From NCBI GenBank assembly GCA_033980235.1, contig CM067080.1, positions 2,027,501 to 2,091,500 on the forward strand: a stretch of 64,000 nt of DNA, written 5' to 3'. The notes under the pieces are model-generated. The model saw only the letters and a program-made list of their open reading frames with translations, was not told the DNA's origin and ran no database searches. Source of the DNA: Diadema setosum. Lineage: Eukaryota > Echinodermata > Echinoidea > Diadematoida > Diadematidae. A program made the translations under genes and the position numbers. Position 1 is the stretch's first letter, and every line of letters starts with the position of its first letter. Of this stretch, positions 11,150 through 23,100 are shown piece by piece.

Positions 11150-11385
11150 GAGGTGAAGGTTGAATTTTCTTCGTCTCCCTCTAACAAATGAAACTTGTAA
11201 GACCGCAACTGCTGATCTGTAATTTAACAAACATGTCGGAAAAAAGGAATCAGTAGCGGTAGATAACAGGTTCGAGTCCCGTGGATCTTTTTTTTTTTTC
11301 CCGACATGTATGTTAAATTACAGTTGCCATCTTACAAATATCATTTGTCAGAGGGAGACAAACGGAAGAAAATTCAAACCTCAGT
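11150..11385. repeat. Foldback element with a tRNA B-box-like loop
   Basis: Two arms of about 95 bp (from GGTTGAATTTTCTTCGTCT on the left and its complement ending near 11382) enclose a loop. The loop contains GGTTCGAGTCCCG at 11269-11281, a good match to the RNA polymerase III B-box. The D-arm/A-box side is not recognisable, so this is not called a tRNA gene. An imperfect direct repeat (TGAATGTGTTGCAAG / TGAATGTGTCGCAAG) flanks the element. Confidence 0.65.
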
Positions 11386-11639
11386 GAATGTGTCGCAAGT
11401 GCGATAGGAAACGACAGTGTCAATTCTGAATGTGTACATTAGAATCATGCGTCTCTGTGGATGTTATAAAATACAATAGTTAATATCTTATTCTCATTAA
11501 TAAGGATCACGAGAATAAAGTACAATAATGCTTCTAGTCAGATTACATTACTCTTGATTACAGTAGTTGAGGACTCACCAAAATTTGGAAAGCTGATAAT
11601 TATGACATAAACATCAGATAATAGTCCGACCTATGTACG

Positions 11640-11830
11640 ATGTCATAGCAATACATTCGTTATTTGTTTTTGCTCATCAAGATTGACATATTGGACCAAG
11701 AAGCATGTACCTTCCATTGGCAAGCAACAAGAAACTGTCTTCTACATTCACTACATTGTGAATAACAAACGCATGCAGAACTTGCAGATAGAGTATGCAT
11801 ATCGAGCAATATTTGAAATACAACTTAACC
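11640..11830 (+). repeat. Fragment of the ~3.7-kb upstream unit
   Basis: The GACCAAGAAGCATGTACCTT block and CTTCTACATTCACTACA resemble 42285-42370 and the equivalent places in the 51.1, 54.9 and 58.7 kb units. An open frame here is incidental. Confidence 0.55.
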
Positions 11831-11859
11831 TGCTAACATCAAGTCACAGGCCGGTAACT

Positions 11860-12200
11860 TTTATGGGGGGGGGGGGGAGGGGGGTGGGGTTAGCATTAGA
11901 AAAAGTGGATAACTTCCGGGTTAAAAAAAAGCAACAACAACAACAACAATTCCCCGTGCGATCGTTTTGTTTCTCGTACTTCGGGTTTTATCTGCAGGCA
12001 AGAAGAAAATTAACCCCTCTTTCGTTGTTGTTGTTGTTGTTGTTTTTTTTTTTCAAACGGGAGGTTCAGCGACTCATTTTCTTTCTGTTTATTGTCTTCA
12101 TTTTTCTTTTGGCCTGTTGGCAAACGGGGGGGGGGGGGGGGGCGTGGGGGAGGGATGTGTTCCGCGGAAACCCCTGAACCTCCTCTCCCCCGCCCCCAGT
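11860..12200. repeat. Low-complexity block: poly-G and inverted (CAA)n/(GTT)n
   Basis: Two long poly-G tracts (near 11866 and 12126) bracket a (CAA)n run near 11931-11950 and a (GTT)n run near 12024-12042, which can pair with each other. The apparent ORFs here are compositional artefacts. Confidence 0.7.
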
Positions 12201-12249
12201 TACTGGCCTTAAAATTTTTAGTATAGCAATTCACTTTGAAGCCATGTGT

Positions 12250-12770
12250 CACGGTTCTTCTGAACAGTCACGTCATATACATAGAGTAGAGAGTGAGAAT
12301 TCAATTGTATTTTACATTGGTTCAGTCAATCAATATCATATGATTATCATTATTATGTATTTTTATGTAAGTAGAGAGAGAGAGAGAGAGAGAGAGAGGG
12401 ATAGATTAAAAAATGTACGTTGTTTTCAGAATCATTTTGATTAGTGTTGCCTGTATTTCACAGGCTGGCATATATTACGAAGAAATGGGAGGATATCTAC
12501 AAATTTTCTTAGATATAAAAAAAAAAAGTTTGAATGTGTTACGTAACATGAACGTACAGAATTAGATTTCGATTCCATTTAAATTGGTTCAATCAAGCAA
12601 TATCGTTCAATTATCATTATGTATATAAAGAGAAAGAGAGATAGACGAAAAAAGTGTGTGTAAGAAAGTCGGAATCATTTTGATTAGACCTGTATTTTAC
12701 AGGATGGCATATATTACGAAAAAGAGGGAGCAGATAGATCTACAAGAACAGAATGTATTGCGTACTATGT
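12250..12770. repeat. Diverged ~270-bp tandem duplication with (AG)n
   Basis: The run from GAATTCAATTGTATTTTACA through the (AG)n tract to GGCATATATTACGAA (12297-12480) recurs in diverged form at 12565-12720. Nothing coding was seen. Confidence 0.5.
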
Positions 12771-13189
12771 ATAGCCGACCTTTTACATGGCATACAAAAC
12801 TGTGAATCTGTACCTTGGTGAGAGAAAATAAACTGCTAGCTGATCAGTAATCAAGGCCATATACCTATGTACAGATATAATTAACAGGCAAACTTCTATT
12901 TTCCTTCTCCCATTTTCTTCTATCGTATACAGTATCTATCCAAGTCACTCCTCCGTTCTCCTCTTTTCCTTTATGTATCACTAATTACAGGCTGCAAGCG
13001 AATTTAGCTACGCTGAAGCTGTAGACCTTTTAAGTTATTTACTGTTTTACCTTTGCATTTAGATTTTTTTATACACTTTGTGGATCCAAATAGAGACAAA
13101 ATTACATTGTATTAATTTGTAAGCAACTTAAACAATGTATGCTACAAGCAATGTGTGTGTGTGTGTGTGTGTTTCTTTTTATGTACAGT

Positions 13190-13545
13190 GATATTGCAGG
13201 AACCAGGGAGGTTGGTCTCTTTCCATCTCTGTGTAGGAACCAATAAATTACATCTTTCTATCAAATTCGAGCATATCAGAAAGCTTGTCTAACATCAAGT
13301 GCCAAAGATGACCGACCACCTCATTTTACTATTTGGGTTAAAAAACATGAAAAATAAACACGATTGGTGCTCCATGATGTTTAATTTCCAACGTGCCGGA
13401 GATGGATAATAGTACGTTACTGTAATTTCAGTGCGCTAATTCACAATATGATAATCTTTGTATATTAATTTATTTTGTTCCCACTGTTATTATTGTTATT
13501 GATTAGTGACATTTTCATCATTAGTTTTATTTCATTTCCCCCCCC
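13190..13545. repeat. 3' flank of gene 1, homologous to the 3' flank of gene 2
   Basis: Blocks such as TCTTTCCATCT, AGCTTGTCTAACATCAAGTG and AACGTGCCGGAGATGG match 61150-61360 in the same orientation and order. This shows that the tandem duplication included at least 2 kb downstream of the stop codon. It is non-coding. Confidence 0.75.
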
Positions 13546-15429
13546 CAGTCCAGGCAACTACCCTGTGAAGGATAACGCCGAAATACCCTATAGAGGATAA
13601 AACGGGAGAACCGCGCGAGCTCGCCGAACCTGGCTCGGTGCCAAGCGAATCGCCTTCACGTGTAAAGTCTATGGGAACCGACAAAACCGCTTCGACATGC
13701 GTGCGTTTAAACACACACGGTATATTTTGCTCCCCGCGGATTGCGCTCCTTTTCCCTCAGAGTGAAGATTATTAGTCTTTCCTTTCATAGACCCTTTTGC
13801 AGGATAATCCGCGGGGAGCAAAATTCACACGCTCTCTGTCATAGCACAACATGTTCGAAAATTTTGTCCACTTAGTCTCATTCAATCCGGTCTGAATTTT
13901 GTCAGGCTATCGCTACTGAAACAGAGAAAAACGCGCACACACCGCGTGCCTCCGTGCTGTTAGCCCACGTGGAATGGTTATCGTATTGCTCTCTGGCTCG
14001 CGTTGCTTGCTTGGTTGCCGCTGTTCGCTGCTGTACGAAGGAACCTCACTCATCTCACATTTGATGTAATGTACATGTAATCACAACTGTAAATTTTGGA
14101 AATGAATTATGTAGAATGAAATCGATGCTTACATCTTTATAGTATGAACTTCAGGGGACATTAAAAGATGGTATCAACGCAGTTTATCAGAAAAATCAAA
14201 AGTGAACTGATCACGTCCCTGCGTCGTTGGGAAAGTGCTGTGACATTGCAAAGGCAGTCTCGCTCGGCAGAGTGTCTGCTGTGGAAAGTTACGTACACAT
14301 ACCAGCCAGGGTTCTTCGGTGGGCTGGGGGAGTGATGTTGTTTTTTTTTTAGTGGGGTTTCCTCGATACCAGTCAGCTGCCACTGAGACCTTACATTAGC
14401 ATTGTACAGTCTATCCCTGTGCACTAACTAGGCATAATTATTCAATTCTCTTTCCACCTCCCTGAATTATGGAATATACGCTGCCATGACTACATCGATA
14501 ACATTTTATGAAGACTAAGATGGCGTTTTGTGTTATATCTACTTGGGACTGTGAGAGAATCATAACTGAAAATACAGCTGTAGTTCCAGTTGAGGAGATG
14601 TGTGATACCATCGTCTTTACAGTTCGGCAAGTGTACCGGCCACGGGCAGGTAGGAGAACGAAATCCATTCAGTTGCCAAAACTGGGTTTTGAAATTGCGT
14701 TCGATCGTCTATAGAAGATGTTCTTACTCTTATATTATAGATGCGTATAATATACTAATATCCACACTGCAGACGATACAAGATGTGACTATTAAATACA
14801 GATTTAATAATTGATACATCATGAAATGATTTGAAAAGATAAAAAATAGTTATACGTTCTTCTCAAGAAACAAGTCATAACTGTATCTTGATAACATATA
14901 AAATACTCGAATTCAACACTTTCTGAATGATGCCAGTTTTCGTTTTGTTTTTGCTTTTGATGTTGTTGACACTCTTGTGTTTGCTGTTGGTGCCTGTGCT
15001 TGTGTGCGTACATGAGTGTATAGGGAACTGTGTATTTTGTTTATTTTTTGTGTTTATATCATCCTGCAACGACGTGTACTTAGTGTAGGCCTAGTTTAAA
15101 TTAGTTTGGATTTGTGCAAATTGTTGCAATCCATCTTAGCGCGAGTTACTTTACAATACTTGGTGGATGTGAAGACTGTGTGTGGTATCTCCCCGGCTGG
15201 TATGTGACGCTGCGACTTGTCCGGCCTGCATGTGGGTGTACAGGGCCACCCAGCTCATGGCGAGCGTGCAGCGCTCGCACGAGCCAGCAAAATCCGCAGA
15301 ATTTCTAGTCATAAATCGGAACGACCGGCAATGAGAATAGAGATAACGATCGCAACGCTTCGTTGAGCCGCTGAATAGCCCTGAGAGGGTATTTCAGGTT
15401 TATCCCTCACAGGGTACTTGCTTGGACTG
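13546..15429. mobile_element. hAT-like DNA transposon just downstream of gene 1
   Basis: The left end reads CAGTCCAGGCAACTACCCTG and the reverse complement of the right end reads CAGTCCAAGCAAGTACCCTG. The similarity continues through TGAAATACCCT for about 50 bp. Exactly eight C residues abut each end (13538-13545, 15430-15437), compatible with an 8-bp hAT duplication, although a homopolymer is weak evidence. The matching place beside gene 2 (61490-61540) has no insertion, which confirms the boundaries. No transposase is recognisable, so it is non-autonomous or decayed. Confidence 0.8.
13725..13823. repeat. Short inverted repeat TTTTGCTCCCCGCGGATT
   Basis: An 18-bp perfect inverted repeat (13725-13742 and 13806-13823) brackets about 63 bp inside the hAT-like element. 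It looks like a tiny nested MITE or a subterminal hairpin. Confidence 0.75.
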
Positions 15430-15473
15430 CCCCCCCCGCCTTATCGTTTGCAATTGATACTATCTGTTATTAT

Positions 15474-15739
15474 TTAGATGTCGGGAATCAAGGTTACCAC
15501 CTTGAGTTTAGCCGAGACGTTCTCCACGGAATGATAGGTGATATTGCCAAAACCTGCTCGAGGAGCCCAGCGAGCGACTCTTCTCAGAGTTGGCTCTACC
15601 CAAACCAGCCAGCCGGACTCAAAGAACATGCTGAAAGGTGTGACATCGAGAGCAATTGGTACGTCGACCTCTTGAATCGTTCCTTCGATGTTGATCATCT
15701 TCAAGGTTCCCGCGCCGACGGAGAAGAAGAGGGCGCCTC
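15474..15739 (-). CDS. Gene 1 exon 8 (terminal): last propeller blades and stop
   Basis: The acceptor TCTCTACAG precedes 15739; the stop TAA is at 15476-15474. Two nucleotides complete the split Gly codon from exon 7. The exon encodes 87 residues including GALFFSVG, LKMINIEG, GWLVWV and RRVARWA. These are class-B-repeat-like blades ending at VTLIPDI with no membrane anchor. Exon 8 of gene 2 (61549-61814) has the same length, and roughly four fifths of the residues agree by eye. Confidence 0.88.
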
Positions 15740-17092
15740 CTGTAGAGATGACGAAAAACATGAACAATAACGATCATTATGGCGTCACTTTAACCCTGGC
15801 CAGTTTCAAAATTGATCCTGCGATAGTTCGAAGTCGTAACTTGAGAATTTGTTGCAATGCAGGGACCTCAGAACGTTTTCGAGGGCGGGGGCCAATATAA
15901 CAATAGAAGGGGGAGATCAAGGGCCGATGCACAAAGTATATGACATCATATTCACGGTTTAGTACGCTATACCACAAATGATATGGCACATTTTTCTCAA
16001 TCTGCATTTTGTCCTTAACATAAGAAAGTTATGTTTGATGACATGACGCCTTACTGACCAATCAACGAACAGGATTTCATTAATGAAAGGTATAATGCAG
16101 ATATTCTTCAAAAGCAACTCAATGAAGTGAGTTGACTCACATGTATCCCGAGAGCTGATAATGTTTTGTCAAGATTGAAGATCTGGAAACCTTCGCGAAG
16201 TTGTGTTAATCCTGGCTCGATCGGTAGAGAAGCAGGATAACTTGTCTTCATAGATTGGATTTATTGTAAGTTTTGTTTGATTAGTTCTATTTCATTTTCT
16301 TCAAAATAATTTCATACATAAATCAATAAATCAAATTTCTTTCAGGAATATATCAGGACACGTCAATATACAATCTATATGATTCGAAGAAAGTTATTAA
16401 ACGTATACATAAGGGCATCTGGCAAAATCAATTTTATTTTACCAAATAAGCAAATAGTAAAGTAAGAAACAAAGAAGTCCGAGGATCCCGCGCCACGCCC
16501 CTTTTAAGTTCTTGACTAGGGCTAAATCAGTGGTCTGAATCATTAACATGACGAAGATTGTCCCTACGGTATTTGCCACCCGAAATTTCGCCATTGGCGG
16601 AAACAGAGAAAAGAGAGTATTATCGAAACCTTAACAAGAAGAGAACAGAAACCCAAAGTGCATTTCTCTCTCTGTACTATTGCAGAATGAAACCAAACAA
16701 ACGCTGAGTACATGAATTGGAAATTTTTGGATTCACGTAGCGATAGCTGAATCAACGCCTGACCAAGCTCTTCTCCGCGGTGTTTGGACACAAAGTACCG
16801 GCTATGTCGATACTAAGTGATTAGAGTTTGACCATGGGAGAGCTCTGTGGTTTGACTTACCCACTTCGTCGAGTGCAAGTCCTCGGACGTAGGATCGACT
16901 GTCTGGGTCTGCGAAGGCATGCAAGACTCTCTCGGACTGACGGGGAAGATCCCCGGTGATGATACCGGCCTGTCGCAGGATGTAATACGTCCTGCAAAAA
17001 GCGAACATAACATGATATCCATCACTTACTAATAATATTGAATTATTCTCATTATAAATGGATGTTAATGCATAATGCACCCTCCTCATTCG

Positions 17093-17127
<35 letters not shown>

Positions 17128-20100
17128 CTTTTGGTGTAAATTAAGTGAAGTTATTTCTTGCAATGCCGTGAAGCCCGAACATATTTTATTGTAATGTTTA
17201 CATAAGTTTTATCATACCATAGCAACTTAATGTAGGCTATTTTTTTTATACCTTTTTTTAGAAACAGTTTATCCTACCAAAATTGTTCCTTTCTTAACCC
17301 TCTGGATTGCAGAGAGACAGACAGACACAACTCATATTTTATAAGGCGTATGAGGGAGATGAGTTAAGTGATCGTTCATAATGTTTACTATACACAACAG
17401 TGAAAATATGTGTCATTTCTTTTTACTATTACACATATCGTTCCATAACTATAACGTCACCAACAGGGCTGTTCTTATTGTCATCGTTCTCATTCTTAAA
17501 AAAAAAAAAAAAAAAAGGATCAAAATTCGGCTCGCGATCAGGGTCGCATGTTTTTGATTCAGCGTCCTCACTGTCACAAATTTCGAAACTTTTGGGTCTT
17601 GATTGTTTTGCGAAGAACTGACGTGCGTAAATTATGAATGCTTACTAGTCTATATACGTCACAATGCCAATTCAATGTACCGTGGCGCGCCACACCTGGT
17701 AAAAGAAGCCAGGAGCGACACGAGCGGTGCATTGCAGGATATAAAACTTCGAAGCTTCTTGCGGTCATTGTTCTCACTGCACAACTTCTTACAAAATCTT
17801 ACAAGTCTTGCAAAGTATTGCGAGTTGGATCGCGAACGAAATCTCGCAAAATAACGCGTTCCTTCTGTTCTCACTGTAAATAAGACGAAATAATGCTTCA
17901 TTTTGAATGCAATGAGAATAGTACTGAAGACTGTAGACGGATTGAAACAAGCCCTCAGACTTTCCCTTGATAAACTTTCCATTTCCCAAGCAAAGTTTAA
18001 TGTCATGTCAGTTTAATGTCATTTAGTATACTCAGGGCGTTATTAGTTTCAGAAATCAGTATCATGCCAACATACTCATTGGTATGATTACGATTAATTC
18101 ATCATCAAATATGTCCTACCTCCTAGACTGACGAATAACCAGGCTTCTTGGATATCTGTCTGAAGAGTAAGTATGTAAAAGGCTCTTCCAACTCTCCCCA
18201 TCAGGGTCTCGCCGGTAGAATTCCCCAGAACTGGCGGTCCAATAAACATATCCATCTGTCTCATCTACCGCCAAAGAATTGTACCCTTGAGAAATCAAGA
18301 GAAATAAATGAACGAAATCACACACGCAATATTTATCTGCAGGATGTTTTGATCGTTTATTTTGTGTGTGTGTGTGTGCGTGTGTGTGTGTGTGTGTTTA
18401 CTTGGTCTTTGAATTAAAACAACGTGTGTGTGCGCTCACTTGCAGTACAGTATGATGAATTCATACATTAGCTATTCGTATACAGGCCTTACATATTCAT
18501 TTTTGCAACATTACGCTGCTAAACCTGTGATAAGGTTGTTATGCTGCTCTAGTAATGACGATTCTTTTGGTTCCTCTCATTCACAAGAAAATGTCTCATC
18601 CGTAAAAAGCAATACTCTAAAGCCAAAACATTACAGAAGAGTATAAACGCATGTAGAATGAAAAAACAAAACAAAACAAAGCAACCCAAAACAGAGGCTG
18701 TTGCTGATATATCTACGTCTGTGCGTGTGTGTGCCATTGTGTATGTGATTAAGATTGTTTCTAGATTTTTGAAACAGTAGTTAAAATTCGAGATTCGAGA
18801 TTTTTTTTTTCAGTTCTTGTCCTTCGAATTTAATCACTCCTGTTATCAGTCGACGATACGCATGCCATTAGATATCGATGTCGAATTCTGTACCAAAAGA
18901 CCTTCGACACACATTTTAAGTATAAAGTAGTAGAATGTTTATTGTGTTCATGACCCCTCACACACCGTACTTCAGCTCACGGTAACCATTCACAACATTT
19001 TGAAGCTTTGCATTTGGGTATAGGGCAATTACCCACTGTTCAATTATCCCGGAACCTTCCCCAGACTCTAACCCTAATCCTAATCCTGAACCTAATCCTT
19101 ACCCTAACCCAAACTCTAACCCTAACCTTACCCTAAACCTTACCCTAACCCGAACTCTGATCTTGACTCTAACTTTATTACTAACCATTATTTACCTGGG
19201 GGGGGGGGAAGTAATTGCCTTCTGGGGGTAATTTCCCTGATACGTTTTAATTCATCAATGCCTGCATAATTTAATGCACCAGTGTCACGGATGGATCCAC
19301 GGCCACGTGCTTTGATGTATCCTGGAGGCGCATATGTATTCCTTCCCGCCATTATAGTACATGTATCATCATTATGCATAACTATTTCTACGAATGACAG
19401 GCCTTTACGTATTACGCAGTAAGCGGTACAATTGGCTTAAATACATTATTTGTGAAAGGCGTTTACATTTACACAAACACACACACACAAACACACATAT
19501 GCACACAACACAAATACACGAACACACCTACCAACACGCACAGGACGTGGCCATTTATGACGAGATACCGCTGCAGCTCGGAGAATTACCGTGGAGAGAC
19601 CACTGATCACTACCAAGTTTGCGTCGAAAAATTCTGCACTGGTTGACAGCTGGTCCTCCTACATATACCAAAGCGTAGAGCCAACCTCGCACAGAGTCAT
19701 AGTAGACAGAATACACCTTTCCCTGCATCCATCCAAATGGCTCGAAGGAGCTCTTTGACACTTCGGAAATGAAGAATGAAGATTCGGTGCTAGTTCTTTC
19801 AGCAGCCAGAAGTCGTCCTTTATATAAAAAAAAAAAAAAATAAAAAAAAAAAATAAAAAAAAAAGAACGCAAATAGTCCACATATTTCATTTTGAATGTG
19901 AACCCCACTCTCTATTCAAACCAACTTTGAATAAAAAGTAAGAGAGAGAATCGTCGACACTAAATCAGATCGGACCAGAATGGGATAGTTATGAATTTTC
20001 GGCTTTGTTTGTTTTTTCTCCAATGAGAAGGCCCCTATTGGTCTTAACCAACAATAACAAGTGAGTCAACAGGAAGCCGGGACATTCCCTCTAGTCAAGG

Positions 20101-23100
20101 GTTCTTCAGATTTTCAGCGTTCATCTTTGTATTTTGTTTCTATTGATTTGAATGAATAGGAAAGATGATAACTTTTTTTGAGGGGGGGGGGGGGGCAACG
20201 TATGTTGTTTGCTTTCCTTTCACTGCCTCTTCCTCTCTCTCTTCTCTCTTTCTCTTTTTTTTTTTGGGGGGGGGGGTGGGGTGTTTGTTTACAACCAGTG
20301 ACTGTGATCGATATCACTGTTCCACAATATGATTATGATCGAACACTCCTTCAATGCTGGTTACGTACATGGTATACAGAGCTGGGATTCGACGAAACAG
20401 GATAAAGAGGAAAATGCTTGAAAACTAATGCTAATTTTAGAAAAAAAGTAAATGCGAGCTGAGAAGAGAACTGCGAAACACTTAAGAACCTTTGAGATCG
20501 CACACCACCCCGACGTCTTGGCCGTGATCACAGGTGTTCACCCCGATCGGACTCTTGCGGCATCTGTAAAGGGACTCCTCGGTGCCCGAGCACACGGTGT
20601 TGTCAAGCCAGATCCGACCCGTGCCCTCCCCGTACGCCGATGTACCCGGCCAAGCGACAGCCTTGCTGTAGCCAAGCTCCTTGCAAACAACTTGAGCAGC
20701 CTCTCATTCCGAAGAGAACAGAGTTGAGAGAAAAAAAAAAAACATGCTTACGAAATGATACATTGTATGATAGATGTTACAAAAGAAAATGGAAATGGTT
20801 GTAATCTTATCGTACGAAAATACTGTCGCAATACTTTTAATAATGCTAATGTTTGTAAAGTCAATCGACTGTAAACTTCTTCATACACTGAACAGAGTTG
20901 GAACAACATTCAGTGAACGCTTTTCATATGAGCTATAACATCACAATCTGGAACCCATATATATATATATATATGTAGATTCAGTAAATATAAAAATAAT
21001 AGAACAAGTTGGGGGAAAATTGGACAATTGGGGTCAAATGTAGTTTTGTTAGAGTCATCGCTGGATATGAAGACTACCACGATATCACAGTGTAGGACAA
21101 GAATAACAAAGAAACTCCATAGAAGTTTTTTTTTTTTTTTTTTGTAGTTTCCCGGCTTATTTCGCACTGTTATCAATCCAATTCCTTATTGCTGCATTCA
21201 ATTGAGCAACATTTAGCGTAGATGACATTTTCGGTATTTCAATTTTATAATCCCTCATTACAATTCATTTTGGAGCTTTCAAATTACCTTTAACCTCATT
21301 CTAATTAACACTTTTTCAACTGGAATTCGTAAGACAAGCACCATTTCGTCATCCGTTCGTTCACTTTAGAATGATACAGTCACGTGATCACGTATATGCT
21401 GCGCTCGTTCATTCGAATTCATTTTTGTCAATTTAGCACACATATATATATGCTTTGGTTCTTTCTTAATTTTTTTTTCATCATAGTTATTGTTTTGTAA
21501 CCATCTTTACATTTCATATTTTCGCATTTATTTTAAAGATTTTGGCAACAGTTTTTTTTTTTTTTTTTTTTTTGGTTCAATATCCTTTTGAGTCTCCCAG
21601 TCCGAACTGTTATTCCGAGTGTGTCGGCCAGTTCTAGGAAGTCAAAGTTATGATCATCAAAATGTTCCTATACTTTTTCTTTGTATTCTTGAGATATACG
21701 TCTGTATCAAAAATAACTTGCTGTCATGACTGTAAGGAGACGAAGTATAATCTGTAGTATTTGTACATGTAGGCCTATATAACATGTATAAAAGAAAAGG
21801 GGCATTACAGAACAATAAACTCGAGTTTAATAGGGTCTAAAACATACTTTCACTACTTAACAGTGTGTTGATGAAAAAAAAGTCACATAGAATTACACGT
21901 TTAACTGTTCTCACCTTTTCAAAAAAGAAATAACATGACGTGAATTTGAATGATAAATGTTTGGAATTTGACTGCCCATTCGCGAAATTGAAAGACTCAA
22001 ATAACCTTTTCGGTAAAAGATGGTGAATTTAAATGAACCAGCCAATTTGAATGCCCTTTTTACGAATTCGAAAGCCACATGTGCAAATTTCATTGATCGA
22101 TATGCTAAGTTGAACGCACAAAATTTTAATTGCTATTTTGAAAGACAGACTGTGCGATAACGATGGTTATGGCTAAATTGAATGAACCTTCTATCAAATG
22201 GACTGACAAAAGTGCGAAATTGGCCGGGAAAACCTGTAATCATTTTTCAAGTTCGTAGGCTCTAATCATGCTAATGAAACAGCAATAGGCGAAAACACGC
22301 AGGGGGAATAATATCCTTCGAAAACAGTTGATAATAAGCTTTCACATTGACAGTATATGTTAAACTACTTTAGGTAACATTGGAATAATTGATAAGCTTA
22401 AATTTGTCTCCCTTTGTTGTCCCTGCTTATGTTGTATATTCATCCCTAATATTGCCATATTAGAATTATGGTATTCTCGAGTGTGAAATACACATCAAAC
22501 ACACTTAGATAACTTACTTTTATTATAAAAGAAATCAATCCGTCATACTGCACACATATAAAAAAGGAAATGTATTTTCTGAAGGTTCCATACTATGATA
22601 TAAGCTTTGCTTTTAAGTGTATGGGACACTCCATTTCCATTCCCATCCTTAATTTGCTTGTACTATATGCATATGTATATATTTGAAACAAAAATACAAT
22701 TGTGTTTTCTTCACTGTTACTCATTTTCACATGTATTTTGTCAATCTACGTCTTTGCAATTATTAGAAAAAATGTTCTGCCTTTACATTGTAGATGATTT
22801 CTCTGTTTATTATATCATTGTAGAGGATTTCTCTGTTTATTATATGAAAAAAAAATGAATTTTGATATTTAATGTTGAATCTTGAATATCACTCTCAACA
22901 TGAAATGTCAGTAGGTAGGGGAAAGACAGTGTAATGTTCATAAAATATGAAATTTTGTGGAATTCTCTTTGCATTTTTTATATCGTTATCCTACTGTGAC
23001 TATACGAATTGTAAATTCAAAGTTTTCTTTTTATTGCTTTACACCTTCTGCCATGTCTGTCAGAGTGAAGGTGAACGCAGATATAGGGTCTCTTTGATAA

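Noticed and set aside
11245..11300. Possible tRNA gene
   Set aside because: Only the B-box/T-arm side is convincing; no acceptor stem or A-box pairs with it.
19070..19175. True telomere end
   Set aside because: Array is short, degenerate and internal to an intron, with unique sequence on both sides.
20452..20727. 91-residue plus-strand frame
   Set aside because: It is the antisense shadow of the SRCR exon at 20490-20700.
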